Part shown: one piece after another, positions 9,540 to 17,587 of the stretch
Position numbering within the stretch: the first letter of the stretch is position 1
How the letters are laid out: each line of letters begins with the position of its first letter
DNA from: Pedobacter sp. BAL39
GTDB lineage: Bacteria > Bacteroidota > Bacteroidia > Sphingobacteriales > Sphingobacteriaceae
Assembly (NCBI RefSeq): GCF_000170795.1
Contig: NZ_ABCM01000006.1
Span: 239,341 to 303,340, forward strand
DNA length: 64,000 bases
Direction of reading: 5' to 3'
The notes under the pieces: generated by a model
The model's database searches: none
Seen by the model: only the letters and a program-made list of their open reading frames with translations
Told to the model about the DNA's origin: nothing
Made by a program: the position numbers and the translations under genes

Positions 9540-9793
9540 TGAAAAAGACAATTGAAGAGACAAAAGATTACATCGGTATGTGGGTGACAGAAGATGGTTT
9601 TGTACGCCATGAACTGCTACCCGAAGGACGATATGATGAAGCCCGGGGCAATCGGCAGAGTGCCTATCAGGGTGACTATTGGGTAACAGGTGATCACATT
9701 GAATACAAAGATGATACTGGCTTTGTCGCAGATGGCGACTTCCGTGATGGCATTTTATACCACGGCGGCATGATCTTTCACAAGGAAAATTAA
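9536..9793 (+). CDS. Small Atu4866-domain-like protein
   Basis: An 85-residue soluble protein. It resembles the Atu4866 family of small beta-barrel proteins of unknown function: YIGMWVTEDGFVRHELLP, then GRYDEARGNRQSAYQGDYWV, then HIEYKDDTGFVADGDF. Its ATG overlaps the stop of the SDR gene by four bases (ATGA), so translation is probably coupled. Family members often lie beside short-chain dehydrogenases and AraC regulators, as here; a link to the SDR reaction is inferred from position only. No signal peptide or membrane segment. The family call rests on remembered sequence similarity. Confidence 0.75.
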   Translation: MMKKTIEETKDYIGMWVTEDGFVRHELLPEGRYDEARGNRQSAYQGDYWVTGDHIEYKDDTGFVADGDFRDGILYHGGMIFHKEN

Positions 9794-9805
9794 TTATATT
9801 AGACT

Positions 9806-10720
9806 ATGAGTAACACATTCCGCTTTTCTGCGCTTAAGGACCTGCATGCCTACTATGGTCTGCCTCAGCCTGAGCATCCGCTCATCAGCGTGATCGATTA
9901 CAGCAAGGTAAAATATCCTGAAGGTGCCCAGGACCTGAAATGGATACAGGATTTTTACATTTTTGCACTAAAGCGGAATGTTGCCGCCAAGTTCAATTAC
10001 GGTCAGCAACCCTACGACTTTGACTCCGGTGTATTGTCTTTTTTTGCTCCCCGTCAATTGTTGCAGGTAGAGATTGATCCTGACGTGCAGGTGAACCCCT
10101 CGGGCTGGCTGCTACTGCTTCATCCTGATTTCTTATGGAACACACCGCTGGCGGAACAGATCAAAAGACATGATTACTTTCAATATAAGGTCAATGAAGC
10201 TTTGTTCCTTTCTGAAAAAGAAGAAATGGTAATTGCTGAAATATTCAGGAACATAGAGAAAGAATACCTGTCGAATATGGACAGTTTCAGCCAATCGTTA
10301 ATCATTAACCAGCTGGAGTATCTGCTGATTCATGCGGACAGGTTTTATAACCGGCAATTTTTAACCCGAAAAATCAGTAACCATCAGATTTTAGTCAAAC
10401 TGGAGTCACTGCTAGACGGCTGTTTTACAGATGATCAGCTGATTGAAAAAGGCCTGCCAACTGTTCATTTTGTGGCAGAGCAGCTGAACATTTCAGCGAA
10501 CTACCTGAGCACGATGCTGAAGGTCCTGACAGGCCAGAGCACCCAGCAGTTTATTCACGACAAACTGATTGAGAAGGCAAAAGAAAAGCTTTCCAATACT
10601 GAGCTGTCTGTATCTGAGATTGCATACAGCCTAGGTTTCGAACATTCCCAGTCCTTCAGCAAACTGTTTAAGACTAAAACCAATCAAACACCCCTGGAGT
10701 TCAGGTCATTTTACAATTGA
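9806..10720 (+). CDS. AraC-family transcriptional regulator
   Basis: A 304-residue regulator. The C-terminal 100 residues carry the two helix-turn-helix motifs of the AraC/XylS family (VAEQLNISANYLSTMLKVLT, then LSVSEIAYSLGFEHSQSFSK) and the closing FKTKTNQTPLEFR. The N-terminal 190 residues are a ligand or dimerisation domain of the type common in Bacteroidota AraC proteins (FFAPRQLLQ). It follows the Atu4866-like gene by 12 bases and so is co-transcribed with the SDR it probably controls. The target and inducer are not visible. Confidence 0.93.
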   Translation: MSNTFRFSALKDLHAYYGLPQPEHPLISVIDYSKVKYPEGAQDLKWIQDFYIFALKRNVAAKFNYGQQPYDFDSGVLSFFAPRQLLQVEIDPDVQVNPSGWLLLLHPDFLWNTPLAEQIKRHDYFQYKVNEALFLSEKEEMVIAEIFRNIEKEYLSNMDSFSQSLIINQLEYLLIHADRFYNRQFLTRKISNHQILVKLESLLDGCFTDDQLIEKGLPTVHFVAEQLNISANYLSTMLKVLTGQSTQQFIHDKLIEKAKEKLSNTELSVSEIAYSLGFEHSQSFSKLFKTKTNQTPLEFRSFYN

Positions 10721-10805
10721 GCTGTTAATTTTATATCAAACAGAAGGGTGAATCCTCCTCTACTGTCCATTTACTACCATGGTGCTGAAGTTCCAGTTCA
10801 TGATA

Positions 10806-10839
10806 GCGGTCCCTGAATTTTCAGGGATCTTTCTACCGC
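10806..10839. terminator. Nested hairpin between convergent genes
   Basis: CCCTGAA/TTCAGGG (10811-10826, loop of two bases) sits inside a second pair GCGGT/ACCGC (10806-10810 and 10835-10839). It lies 85 bases after the AraC stop and before the convergent gene at 10926-11345. There is only a short T run (ATCTTTCT), so it is a plausible but weak bidirectional terminator. Confidence 0.4.
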
Positions 10840-10925
10840 CTCATCAAAATTTAATTTTCTCATATTCCAGTTTGTATCATATCACCTACGGTCGACTTCA
10901 TCTATTATCACTTTGTTTGTTTTAC

Positions 10926-11345
10926 CTACTTCAGCACGACAAGGGTGATGCCCGCAGTGGTCATGTTTTTATGGTTATCCATGACATGAAGCAACAGCTT
11001 GTAGGGGCCTGCCGTGATGGGCACTTTGAGCATTGCATTTTTCAAGGAGCCGACGACGACATCTGGAATGGCGACAGGCGGCCTTTTTTGCGTTGCGGCG
11101 TCCCGTAGCTCAGCTTCAGCAAAGAGCTCCCACTTGGCCGTTAAAGGATCGTTTTCAGGATCGGCCACAGCTACTTTGATCAGGTACATTTCTCCGGGGT
11201 TGAGGTAAGCCTTACTGGGCTCTTTTTTGCCGTCAATCATGAGGTACTCAATTTTCGGTGCTTTGTTTTTGGTCTGGCCCTGCAGCGTTCCTGTTAAAGC
11301 AAGCAATGCAGCAAGTAAAGAGGTAAATGTTCTCATAAGTCTCAA
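10926..11345 (-). CDS. Small exported protein with Ig/cadherin-like domain
   Basis: A 139-residue secreted protein: signal peptide to about residue 23 (LLALTGTLQGQ), then one beta-sandwich. The pattern NKAPKIEYLMIDGKKEPSKA, VAVADPENDPLTAKWEL and GPYKLLLHVMDN resembles the accessory domain at the C-terminus of some Bacteroidota glycoside hydrolases (inference from remembered sequences). Here it stands alone without a catalytic domain. It lies 38 bases upstream of the LytTR response-regulator stop, all on the minus strand, but any functional link is unproven. A start at the second Met (11336) is equally possible. Confidence 0.65.
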   Translation of the reverse strand: MRLMRTFTSLLAALLALTGTLQGQTKNKAPKIEYLMIDGKKEPSKAYLNPGEMYLIKVAVADPENDPLTAKWELFAEAELRDAATQKRPPVAIPDVVVGSLKNAMLKVPITAGPYKLLLHVMDNHKNMTTAGITLVVLK

Positions 11346-11383
11346 TCGGACTAAGATAAGGGATATTTTGATTTTACCACAAG

Positions 11384-12139
11384 CTAATAACCGAGGTCAG
11401 CAAGTCTGAGTTTCACCATTTCCCTGTTCTGCCGGGAGATGGGTACCTTTTGCAGGTTTTCCAGCAGTAAGGTACCTCCATCTTCTTTGAGGTGGCTTTT
11501 TATACAATGCAGGTTTACAAGATGCGACTGATGGGTGCGGATAAAGTCATGGGGTTTGAGCAGGTCAGCAAATTCTTTGAGCGTTTTACAAACCAGTACC
11601 TGCTCGCCACTGTTAAGGTGAAAAGTGGTATAATTGTTTTCTGCCTCGCACCTGACCACGTCGGTAATCTTTACATAAACCGTCTCTTTTAAAGTTGGCA
11701 GTGCGATTTTTGGCTCTCTGTTACCGTACTTCATGTAGGTCAGCAAGTTTTCAATATTCAGATTTTGCTTTTTCTCATTTATTCTGGATTCTGCTTTGGA
11801 AACGGCAGCTTTGAACTCAATGATGTTGATTGGTTTTAAAAGATAGTCCAGGGCTGAAAATTTGATTGCCTGTATGCCGTATTTATCATAGGCGGTAATA
11901 AAAATCACTTCAAACTTGATTTCAGGCAGTGCTGTCAGCAGATCGAAACCTGAGCCCTGCTGCATTTGAATGTCAAGAAAGAGCAGGTCCGGTTGATGTT
12001 CAGCAATGATTTTAATCCCGTCAGAAATATTTTCAGCAGTTGCTGCGATCAGCAAATCAGGGCAGTGCTTAGCAATGATCAATTGTAAGTTTTCAATATT
12101 GTTGGCTTCATCATCTATAATAACGGCCTTTATTTTCAT
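11384..12139 (-). CDS. LytTR-type response regulator
   Basis: A 251-residue two-component response regulator. The receiver domain covers about residues 1-120: acidic pocket DDE near residue 10, phospho-acceptor Asp in LLFLDIQMQQG near residue 56, and the conserved Lys in LLKPINI near residue 103. A LytTR DNA-binding domain follows at about 148-248 (VRCEAENNYTTFHL, FIRTHQSHLVN, then PISRQNREMVK). Its ATG overlaps the kinase stop by four bases, so both are made from one mRNA and this is the kinase's partner. LytTR domains bind pairs of direct repeats spaced about two helical turns; such a pair lies upstream of the kinase gene. Confidence 0.95.
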   Translation of the reverse strand: MKIKAVIIDDEANNIENLQLIIAKHCPDLLIAATAENISDGIKIIAEHQPDLLFLDIQMQQGSGFDLLTALPEIKFEVIFITAYDKYGIQAIKFSALDYLLKPINIIEFKAAVSKAESRINEKKQNLNIENLLTYMKYGNREPKIALPTLKETVYVKITDVVRCEAENNYTTFHLNSGEQVLVCKTLKEFADLLKPHDFIRTHQSHLVNLHCIKSHLKEDGGTLLLENLQKVPISRQNREMVKLRLADLGY

Positions 12140-13836
12140 GAGATCCAGTTTGTGAGTCGAATATTAATGATTGTTCCTGTGTTACTGGAATCAACGGTCA
12201 AAGTTACAGATTGGCCTTTATAAATCTGATTGAGTAAAAGTACCCGTTCTTCACTTAATTTCATTCCGTAACCCATGAAGTTATTGTTCTTAATAAATCC
12301 ATGGCCATTGTCTTGAACTGATAGTACGAGGTCGTTATCCTCTTGAGCGATGTTGATCACTACGTTGCCGGATTCTTTTAATCCAGAAACTCCATGTTTC
12401 ACTGCATTTTCGACAAAGGGTTGCAGCAGCATGGCCGGAATTTCAATATTGGCCTGATTTAAATGTTCATCAGCGTTAATCTGATAGTTAAACCCGAACC
12501 GCAGCTGTTCCATCTGCAGGTAATCATCCAGGATTTTAAGCTCATCTTGGATACTGAGCATCTCTTCATTGCCTGTGTCCAGCACTTGCCTGGTGAGACC
12601 GGAGAATATGGAAAGATAATAATTAGCAGATTCTATTTTGTTTTTATTGATCAGGTTCTGAATGGAGGTCAATGCGTTGAACATAAAATGAGGATTGAGC
12701 TGCGACCGTATGGATTTCAGCTTCAATCTGGCCAGCTGCTTTTCTCTGGTTGAAGCATTCAGCTTACGCTGGTTACGTCTGTAATAGATGTAAAACAACA
12801 AAGCAACACCCGAGAGTGTTGCAATTAGATAAGGAAGTGCTTGTTTGAGAGATACTTTCTTATCTGTTACTGGTGGAGGTTTTACCTCGAAGGGGATGTA
12901 CAGTACCTGGTTGTCTTCATACCCCACCCGTATCACTTTTAGCCGATATTTTCCGGGCTTTTTGATAAATTCCTCTTTCACCGTAAATCGGTCATCCAGC
13001 AGGTAGTAAGCGATTTGTTTGTATCCTGCAGAATCCCCATCGAGCTTTTCAATATATATGGTGTAGGGTATCGTCTCATGCCTCCTGAAATGAAGTGACA
13101 TCTGGTTAACTGAATCCTGAGGAAAAACAACATCTAAAGGTGATCCAGTGGCATGATCCACTTTCTTTGCATATCCCCGGTTCTCCTTTGGATCTTTGAG
13201 TTCAAAGAAATTGCTTGGTGTATTAACGATCAGACTTTCTATGTAAGGCTTGAAGCTGGCCCTCCAGTCGTAAATGATCCCATCTCTGATCTTATAGTTC
13301 TTTGTGTTGACAACCTCAACCAGAATTGTTCCCCCTGGCTCTTTGAAGGTCCCTATTGCACCATAAGGCTCATGGGCTCCATATTTCTGTTCCAACTTAG
13401 AAATCGGCGACCAGGGAACAATTTCGATGCTGTCGTTTTTAACGACATGATACCTATAGTCCTGAATATTGTCCTTGTTAATGCCCATTGCGACCAGGAC
13501 TGCCTCTGAGCTATCAGAAATAATGTAACTGGTGTACGTTTTGTTAATTGCAGTAACAGGTGCGCCGGTAAAATTGGTCAACGTAGGGCTTAATTTCGTA
13601 AACAGTCCAATTTCGTAACGCCCTTTTAGAATAGCTGTTTGAGCAGCCTTTTGTTGATTGAGATAACCGACTGCCATGGAAAGGTTTTTATCATCTGTAC
13701 TATAGTAAGATGTAGAAGTGCTGGTGTGAAAGATAAAATGTTCTCCAAATACCCAGGACTTATCCTGTGCAAAACCTTTAGACCATAACCCTGCCAGCAG
13801 CAGTATTGCAGGTAATAATGAGCGTATTTTTTTCAT
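12136..13836 (-). CDS. LytS/YehU-type sensor histidine kinase
   Basis: A 566-residue membrane kinase. Signal peptide (to about residue 23, WSKGFAQ), a long periplasmic sensor of about 300 residues with no recognised domain, then one membrane helix (about 330-350, LPYLIATLSGVALLFYIYY). The cytoplasmic part has the His_kinase dimerisation box with the phospho-acceptor His in LNPHFMFNALTSIQNL (about residue 380) and HATPase_c motifs ENAVKHGV, QDNGHGF and GYGMKLSEERV. The gene for its LytTR regulator overlaps its stop. The signal sensed is unknown. Confidence 0.95.
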   Translation of the reverse strand: MKKIRSLLPAILLLAGLWSKGFAQDKSWVFGEHFIFHTSTSTSYYSTDDKNLSMAVGYLNQQKAAQTAILKGRYEIGLFTKLSPTLTNFTGAPVTAINKTYTSYIISDSSEAVLVAMGINKDNIQDYRYHVVKNDSIEIVPWSPISKLEQKYGAHEPYGAIGTFKEPGGTILVEVVNTKNYKIRDGIIYDWRASFKPYIESLIVNTPSNFFELKDPKENRGYAKKVDHATGSPLDVVFPQDSVNQMSLHFRRHETIPYTIYIEKLDGDSAGYKQIAYYLLDDRFTVKEEFIKKPGKYRLKVIRVGYEDNQVLYIPFEVKPPPVTDKKVSLKQALPYLIATLSGVALLFYIYYRRNQRKLNASTREKQLARLKLKSIRSQLNPHFMFNALTSIQNLINKNKIESANYYLSIFSGLTRQVLDTGNEEMLSIQDELKILDDYLQMEQLRFGFNYQINADEHLNQANIEIPAMLLQPFVENAVKHGVSGLKESGNVVINIAQEDNDLVLSVQDNGHGFIKNNNFMGYGMKLSEERVLLLNQIYKGQSVTLTVDSSNTGTIINIRLTNWIS

Positions 13837-13976
13837 GATGTGTAAGTTTAAGTGTTATTGATTACATCACAAAAATGTATTTTCAAATCGCGGCCGGCAA
13901 TCGGCAATGAGCATTTGGAAGCTTCTACTTAGAATTGGGTTAGTTTTAGGTTGTGGTTGCTAAATTGAGTATTTTT

Positions 13977-14012
13977 ATTCCGGATCTATTTGGCTTCATT
14001 CCGGATCTATTT
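13977..14012. repeat. Pair of 15-base direct repeats with 21-base period
   Basis: ATTCCGGATCTATTT occurs at 13977-13991 and again at 13998-14012, identical in all 15 bases. The start-to-start distance of 21 bases puts both on the same face of the helix. The pair lies in the divergent intergenic region, 141 bases upstream of the LytS-type kinase start and 23 bases before the DUF1905 start. The layout fits a binding site for a LytTR-type dimer; the assignment to the adjacent regulator is inference. Confidence 0.6.
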
Positions 14013-14034
14013 ACCCCTAACCATCACCATTTGA

Positions 14035-14520
14035 ATGGAAAAACAACAATTACCTATTATACAAGGATCTTTTCAGATTGCTAAAATGCCCGGAAAGGGC
14101 GGCTGGAGCTTTGTCACCTTTGATGCCATTGACAAACAGTTTCGTGAAAAATTTGGAGTCGTCAATGTTTGGGGTTTTATTGACGATTTCCGTTTGGACA
14201 GCTACGGGCTGATGCCAATGGCCAATGGCGGATTATTTCTTCCGATCAAGGCAGCAATCAGAAAAGAGATCGGGAAACAAGAGGGCGATTGGGTAAGCAT
14301 TCGTCTGTATCCCAAAACCATATCATCTGCCGGCGATGACGATTTATTGTTATGTCTGCAGGATGAACCGGAAATACATGAATTGTTCAAAATGTATGCT
14401 GAAGCAGAGCAACAGGCTTTTACAAATTGGGTGAATGCTGCAAATGGCGATGAACAACGTGCAGAGCGTATTGCAACAACTATGGATATGATTTTAAGGG
14501 GCAAAAAGCGCGCTGATTAA
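14035..14520 (+). CDS. DUF1905-domain protein (YdeI/OmpD-associated-like)
   Basis: A 161-residue soluble protein. The N-terminal 95 residues form a DUF1905 beta-barrel (GKGGWSFVTFDAIDKQFREK, VWGFIDDFRLDSYGLMPMAN, LPIKAAIRKEIGKQEGD). The C-terminal helical part (ALxNW-like FTNWVNAANGDEQRAERIA) matches the YdeI/OmpD-associated tail, in which the last Lys/Arg-rich segment is typical. Function is not known for the family. It is transcribed away from the kinase pair, with the 21-base-period repeats directly in front of it. It could therefore be a target of the LytTR regulator (inference). Confidence 0.82.
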   Translation: MEKQQLPIIQGSFQIAKMPGKGGWSFVTFDAIDKQFREKFGVVNVWGFIDDFRLDSYGLMPMANGGLFLPIKAAIRKEIGKQEGDWVSIRLYPKTISSAGDDDLLLCLQDEPEIHELFKMYAEAEQQAFTNWVNAANGDEQRAERIATTMDMILRGKKRAD

Positions 14521-14579
14521 AGAACTATTTAAATTTTAGGAAGCACATTTTAGTTAAATATTTGCTTATCACAGCTAAC

Positions 14580-14597
14580 TATCGTAATATTGCGATA
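14580..14597. promoter_or_regulatory. ArsR-type operator 1
   Basis: TATCGTAATATTGCGATA is an 18-base inverted repeat with 8 of 9 pairs matching. It lies 8 bases upstream of the favoured arsR ATG at 14605, and its size and position fit an ArsR/SmtB-family operator. A near-identical site precedes arsM (14953-14968): 15 of 16 core bases match when one copy is reverse-complemented. Confidence 0.75.
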
Positions 14598-14604
14598 CAG
14601 AATT

Positions 14605-14934
14605 ATGGGACTTACAAAAACAGAGATATTCACCGAACAACAAAACAGATTGGCTGTAATGTTAAAAGCAATGGCACACCCTGCACGAGTTGCGATTCTT
14701 GAGCACATCATCAAAGCTAATGCCTGCATTTGCGGCGATCTGGTTACAGAACTCGGTCTGGCACAAGCCACCATCTCTCAACACCTCAAAGAACTTAAAA
14801 ATGCAGGTTTAATACAAGGAACAATTGAGGGAGTTAGTGTGTGTTATTGCATTGAACCAAAAGCATGGGCACAATTACAAAATGAGCTGAGCATTTTCTT
14901 TACCTCGTATAAAGATCCGGGCAGTTGCTGCTAA
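14605..14934 (+). CDS. arsR: ArsR-family arsenic-responsive repressor
   Basis: A 109-residue winged-helix repressor of the ArsR/SmtB family. The metal site is NACICGDLVTEL, equivalent to the classic CVCDL arsenite-binding motif, at about residues 35-40. The recognition helix follows (LAQATISQHLKELKNAGLI), and the protein ends in GSCC, which may supply a third thiol. An in-frame ATG exists at 14590, but it would place the operator (14580-14597) inside the coding region, so 14605 is preferred. The next gene is the arsenite methyltransferase. By family, the repressor leaves DNA when As(III) binds the Cys pair. Confidence 0.92.
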   Translation: MGLTKTEIFTEQQNRLAVMLKAMAHPARVAILEHIIKANACICGDLVTELGLAQATISQHLKELKNAGLIQGTIEGVSVCYCIEPKAWAQLQNELSIFFTSYKDPGSCC

Positions 14935-14952
14935 AAAAATTTGGCTATATAC

Positions 14953-14968
14953 ATCGCAATATTACAAT
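14953..14968. promoter_or_regulatory. ArsR-type operator 2, before arsM
   Basis: ATCGCAATATTACAAT matches the reverse complement of the first operator's 16-base core at 15 of 16 positions. It lies in the 54-base gap between arsR and the preferred arsM start at 14989. This supports a separate, ArsR-controlled promoter or a second repression point for arsM. Confidence 0.7.
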
Positions 14969-14988
14969 TATACACTCAATATAAAACT

Positions 14989-15831
14989 ATGAATACAGAT
15001 CAAGAACTAAAGGAACTGGTAAAGCAGAAATACGGTGAAATCGCTTTACAATCCAAAGAAGAAAATCAGGCTTCCTGCTGTGGAGCTGGTGGATGTTCTA
15101 CAGAGATATATAACATCATGAGTGACGATTACACCCATTTGGAAGGTTACACCGAAGATGCAGATTTAGGTTTGGGTTGTGGACTGCCGACACAATTTGC
15201 AGGAATTAAAAAAGGCGATGTTGTGATTGACCTTGGAAGCGGTGCTGGTAACGATGCTTTTGTAGCGCGTGCGGAGACAGGCGAGACTGGAAAAGTAATT
15301 GGTATTGACTTCACACCTGCCATGATCAAAAAAGCGCGTATCAACGCTGAAAAACTGGCCTTTCATAATATAGAATTCCGTCAGGGGGATATTGAACACA
15401 TGCCTGTAACCGCAAATGCTGCTGATGTTATCGTGAGCAATTGTGTACTAAATCTGGTGCCGAATAAGGATGGGGTTTTTAAAGAAATATTCCGTGTATT
15501 AAAGCCAGGTGGCCATTTCAGCATTTCTGATGTGGTATTGGTGGGTGATCTGCCAGAAGCGCTACGTTCAGCTGCAGGGATGTACGCCGGTTGTGTGAGC
15601 GGTGCGGTCCAAAGAGAGGAATACCTGCGCCTAATTGAAGCTAACGGTTTTAAAGGTATGCTAGTGCAGAAGGAAAAAGCAATCGTGATCCCGGATGACA
15701 TTTTGCAAGATTATATGGACGACGCAGGCATCGCTGCATTCAAATCTGGTGATACGGGAATTTTCAGCGTGACGGTGTATGCGGAGAAACCGGCTGAGCT
15801 GGCCTGCTCAGGGCCGGGATGCTGCGATTAA
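14989..15831 (+). CDS. arsM: Arsenite S-adenosylmethionine methyltransferase
   Basis: A 280-residue SAM-dependent enzyme that methylates arsenite. The SAM-binding motif I is VIDLGSGAGND (about residues 78-88). ArsM-type Cys residues are present: the N-terminal ASCCGAGGC cluster, GLGCGLP just before the SAM motif, SNCVLNL and AGCVSG. The post-motif KPGGHFSISDVVL is typical of the family, and the C-terminus SGPGCCD adds another Cys group. An upstream in-frame ATG at 14941 would add 16 residues and overlap the operator, so 14989 is chosen. Only arsR accompanies it; no arsenite pump or arsenate reductase gene is adjacent. Methylated products might leave by diffusion or through a transporter encoded elsewhere (inference). 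Confidence 0.93.
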   Translation: MNTDQELKELVKQKYGEIALQSKEENQASCCGAGGCSTEIYNIMSDDYTHLEGYTEDADLGLGCGLPTQFAGIKKGDVVIDLGSGAGNDAFVARAETGETGKVIGIDFTPAMIKKARINAEKLAFHNIEFRQGDIEHMPVTANAADVIVSNCVLNLVPNKDGVFKEIFRVLKPGGHFSISDVVLVGDLPEALRSAAGMYAGCVSGAVQREEYLRLIEANGFKGMLVQKEKAIVIPDDILQDYMDDAGIAAFKSGDTGIFSVTVYAEKPAELACSGPGCCD

Positions 15832-15938
15832 GCCCAACATGAGATGAAAAAAAATTTAATACTAGAGGTTCATCATCATGTTCCTGATACATTTGGGTTC
15901 GGAAAATTTTGATATCTTACATCGAAATTAATGCTGCC

Positions 15939-16919
15939 ATGAATCCCCGTCATAAACTGATTATCCTGCTCTTGCTTTTAACTTGTTTCAACTTACAGTC
16001 TTGTGTGGAGGATCAGAAAGCTTTAACACAAAAAGACGTCTATTTATTGATAGATGTCCTCCGAAAGAATTTAGAAGAACAATATTTTGATAAGGACAAA
16101 GCCATTAAGCTATCAAAAAAATTATTGGAGATGAAAGAGCAGCAGCAGTTTGACGGGATTTCCGCAGAGGAGGCCACTGAGCGGATCACGACGATGCTTC
16201 GACAAGAAACCAGGGACAAGCATTTTAACGTCATGGCTTATCATAAGACGGCTTCCGCGCAGAACGCCAGTCAAGCAGAGACACCTTTCACGGGGGGGAT
16301 TACGCAGGTAAAGATGTTAGATCAGCAGGTTGGTTACATCAGGTGGGATGCCTGTGTTGCGGGCGATGAGGCATTTAAGAAAATACAACAGGCCTTGGAT
16401 TCTGTAGCCGACTGCGAACAACTGATTATTGATATTTCTGAAAATCCCGGTGGAGATGGTGCAAGCAGTGCTTTCCTGAATCAATTTCTGTATCAAACAA
16501 AAGACTATCAAAGCCTTCTGATAAAAAAATGTACGGGTGAGCCGAACTGGCATCAAAGCGAAGTTACTTTTAATTACAAGGAAGGTCCCGCATTATTCGA
16601 CATCCCTCTTTACATCATTGTCTCCGACAAGACCTTTTCAGCTGCTGAGTACTTTGCATTTACTGCCAAAGAAATGAAAAGAGCTACCATCCTCGGGAAA
16701 ACAACGGCAGGCGCTGGAAATCCTGGCCAGGGAACAGGTGTCTCACTTGAGGAATCCGATATCGCATTCTGGATGTTCATCCCGAACTGCCAGATCACTA
16801 CGCGATCGGGACGATCGATAGAGGGCGTTGGCGTAAAACCCGATGTAGAGTTGAGCTCCCAGGATTGGCTCAAAGAAACCATCGCTTATGTCCGAAAAAA
16901 GAAAGAATCCCGATCCTGA
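15939..16919 (+). CDS. S41-family peptidase-like lipoprotein
   Basis: A 326-residue predicted lipoprotein (signal LLLLLTCFNLQSCVED) of the S41 tail-specific/C-terminal-processing protease family. No PDZ domain is evident. The catalytic core (about residues 120-310) has LIIDISENPGGDGASSAF, the nucleophile region DKTFSAAEYFAF with the likely catalytic Ser, and the Lys-containing block ILGKTTAGAGNPG. An upstream in-frame ATG at 15909 gives a poor signal sequence, so 15939 is preferred. Similar proteins are often annotated as S41 family peptidases of unknown substrate. It is followed 73 bases later by a DUF2059 gene on the same strand. Confidence 0.85.
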   Translation: MNPRHKLIILLLLLTCFNLQSCVEDQKALTQKDVYLLIDVLRKNLEEQYFDKDKAIKLSKKLLEMKEQQQFDGISAEEATERITTMLRQETRDKHFNVMAYHKTASAQNASQAETPFTGGITQVKMLDQQVGYIRWDACVAGDEAFKKIQQALDSVADCEQLIIDISENPGGDGASSAFLNQFLYQTKDYQSLLIKKCTGEPNWHQSEVTFNYKEGPALFDIPLYIIVSDKTFSAAEYFAFTAKEMKRATILGKTTAGAGNPGQGTGVSLEESDIAFWMFIPNCQITTRSGRSIEGVGVKPDVELSSQDWLKETIAYVRKKKESRS

Positions 16920-16992
16920 GAATGGGAAAAACTGCTGTTGGCGTACCTGCCGACAGACCATCATACATTTCTTAAACAAATAAAAACATCAT

Positions 16993-17442
16993 ATGAAAAC
17001 AACAATTTTAACCGTGCTGCTGGGATTAGTTACCACATTTTCTTTTGGACAAGATACGACCAGTTACAGATCATCATTAAAAAAGATGATGCAGATATCT
17101 GGTTCAGAAACTGCTTACAAAGGGGTATTGGTACAAATGATTGCGATGTTCAAGCAACAGCAGTCAGGCGTACCCGAAGGATTCTGGGACGAATTTGAGG
17201 CAGAAGTAAGTAAGGATGCTTTTAACAAACTCATAAATATGGTGCTCCCGATTTATCAAAAGCATTTAACAGAAGCAGATTTACTTGCAGTGATTGCTTT
17301 TTATGAAAGCCCCGCAGGTAGGAAATTCGCGGAAAAAACCCCTCTGATCAGCCAGGAATCGATGATTGCTGGTCAGGAATGGGGTAAGCTAATAGGCCAG
17401 CAGGTGGTGGACAAGATGAAAGACAAAGGCTATCTCCATTAG
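16993..17442 (+). CDS. DUF2059 exported protein
   Basis: A 149-residue protein with a signal peptide (TVLLGLVTTFSFGQ). The rest is the alpha-helical DUF2059 domain, with its signature LLAVIAFYESPAGRKFAEKT at about residues 95-114 and the preceding LPIYQKHLTEAD. The family is periplasmic or exported and of unknown function. It is transcribed in the same direction as the S41 gene and ends before a strong hairpin shared with the convergent GH43 gene. No unusual features. Confidence 0.9.
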   Translation: MKTTILTVLLGLVTTFSFGQDTTSYRSSLKKMMQISGSETAYKGVLVQMIAMFKQQQSGVPEGFWDEFEAEVSKDAFNKLINMVLPIYQKHLTEADLLAVIAFYESPAGRKFAEKTPLISQESMIAGQEWGKLIGQQVVDKMKDKGYLH

Positions 17443-17519
17443 AAAATAGACCAAGTTTACCTTATAAATTTCTATGAAACCATCTGCGTCAGCAATAGTT
17501 CCGGATTAAGTTATAAAAA

Positions 17520-17558
17520 CAGCTGACGCTTTTCAATCAGGTGGAAAAGCGTCAACTG
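17520..17558. terminator. Bidirectional hairpin between convergent genes
   Basis: CAGCTGACGCTTTTC and GAAAAGCGTCAACTG pair at 14 of 15 positions around a 9-base loop. It lies between the stop of the DUF2059 gene (plus) and the stop of the GH43 gene (minus), so it probably ends both transcripts. No long T run follows immediately. Confidence 0.7.
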
Positions 17559-17587
17559 TGACACATTATTAGGAAAAAAGGTTAAGC

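Noticed and set aside
10779..11108. Plus-strand open frame of 109 codons after the AraC gene
   Set aside because: More than half is antisense to the exported beta-sandwich protein and the rest covers the hairpin; it has no protein-like features.
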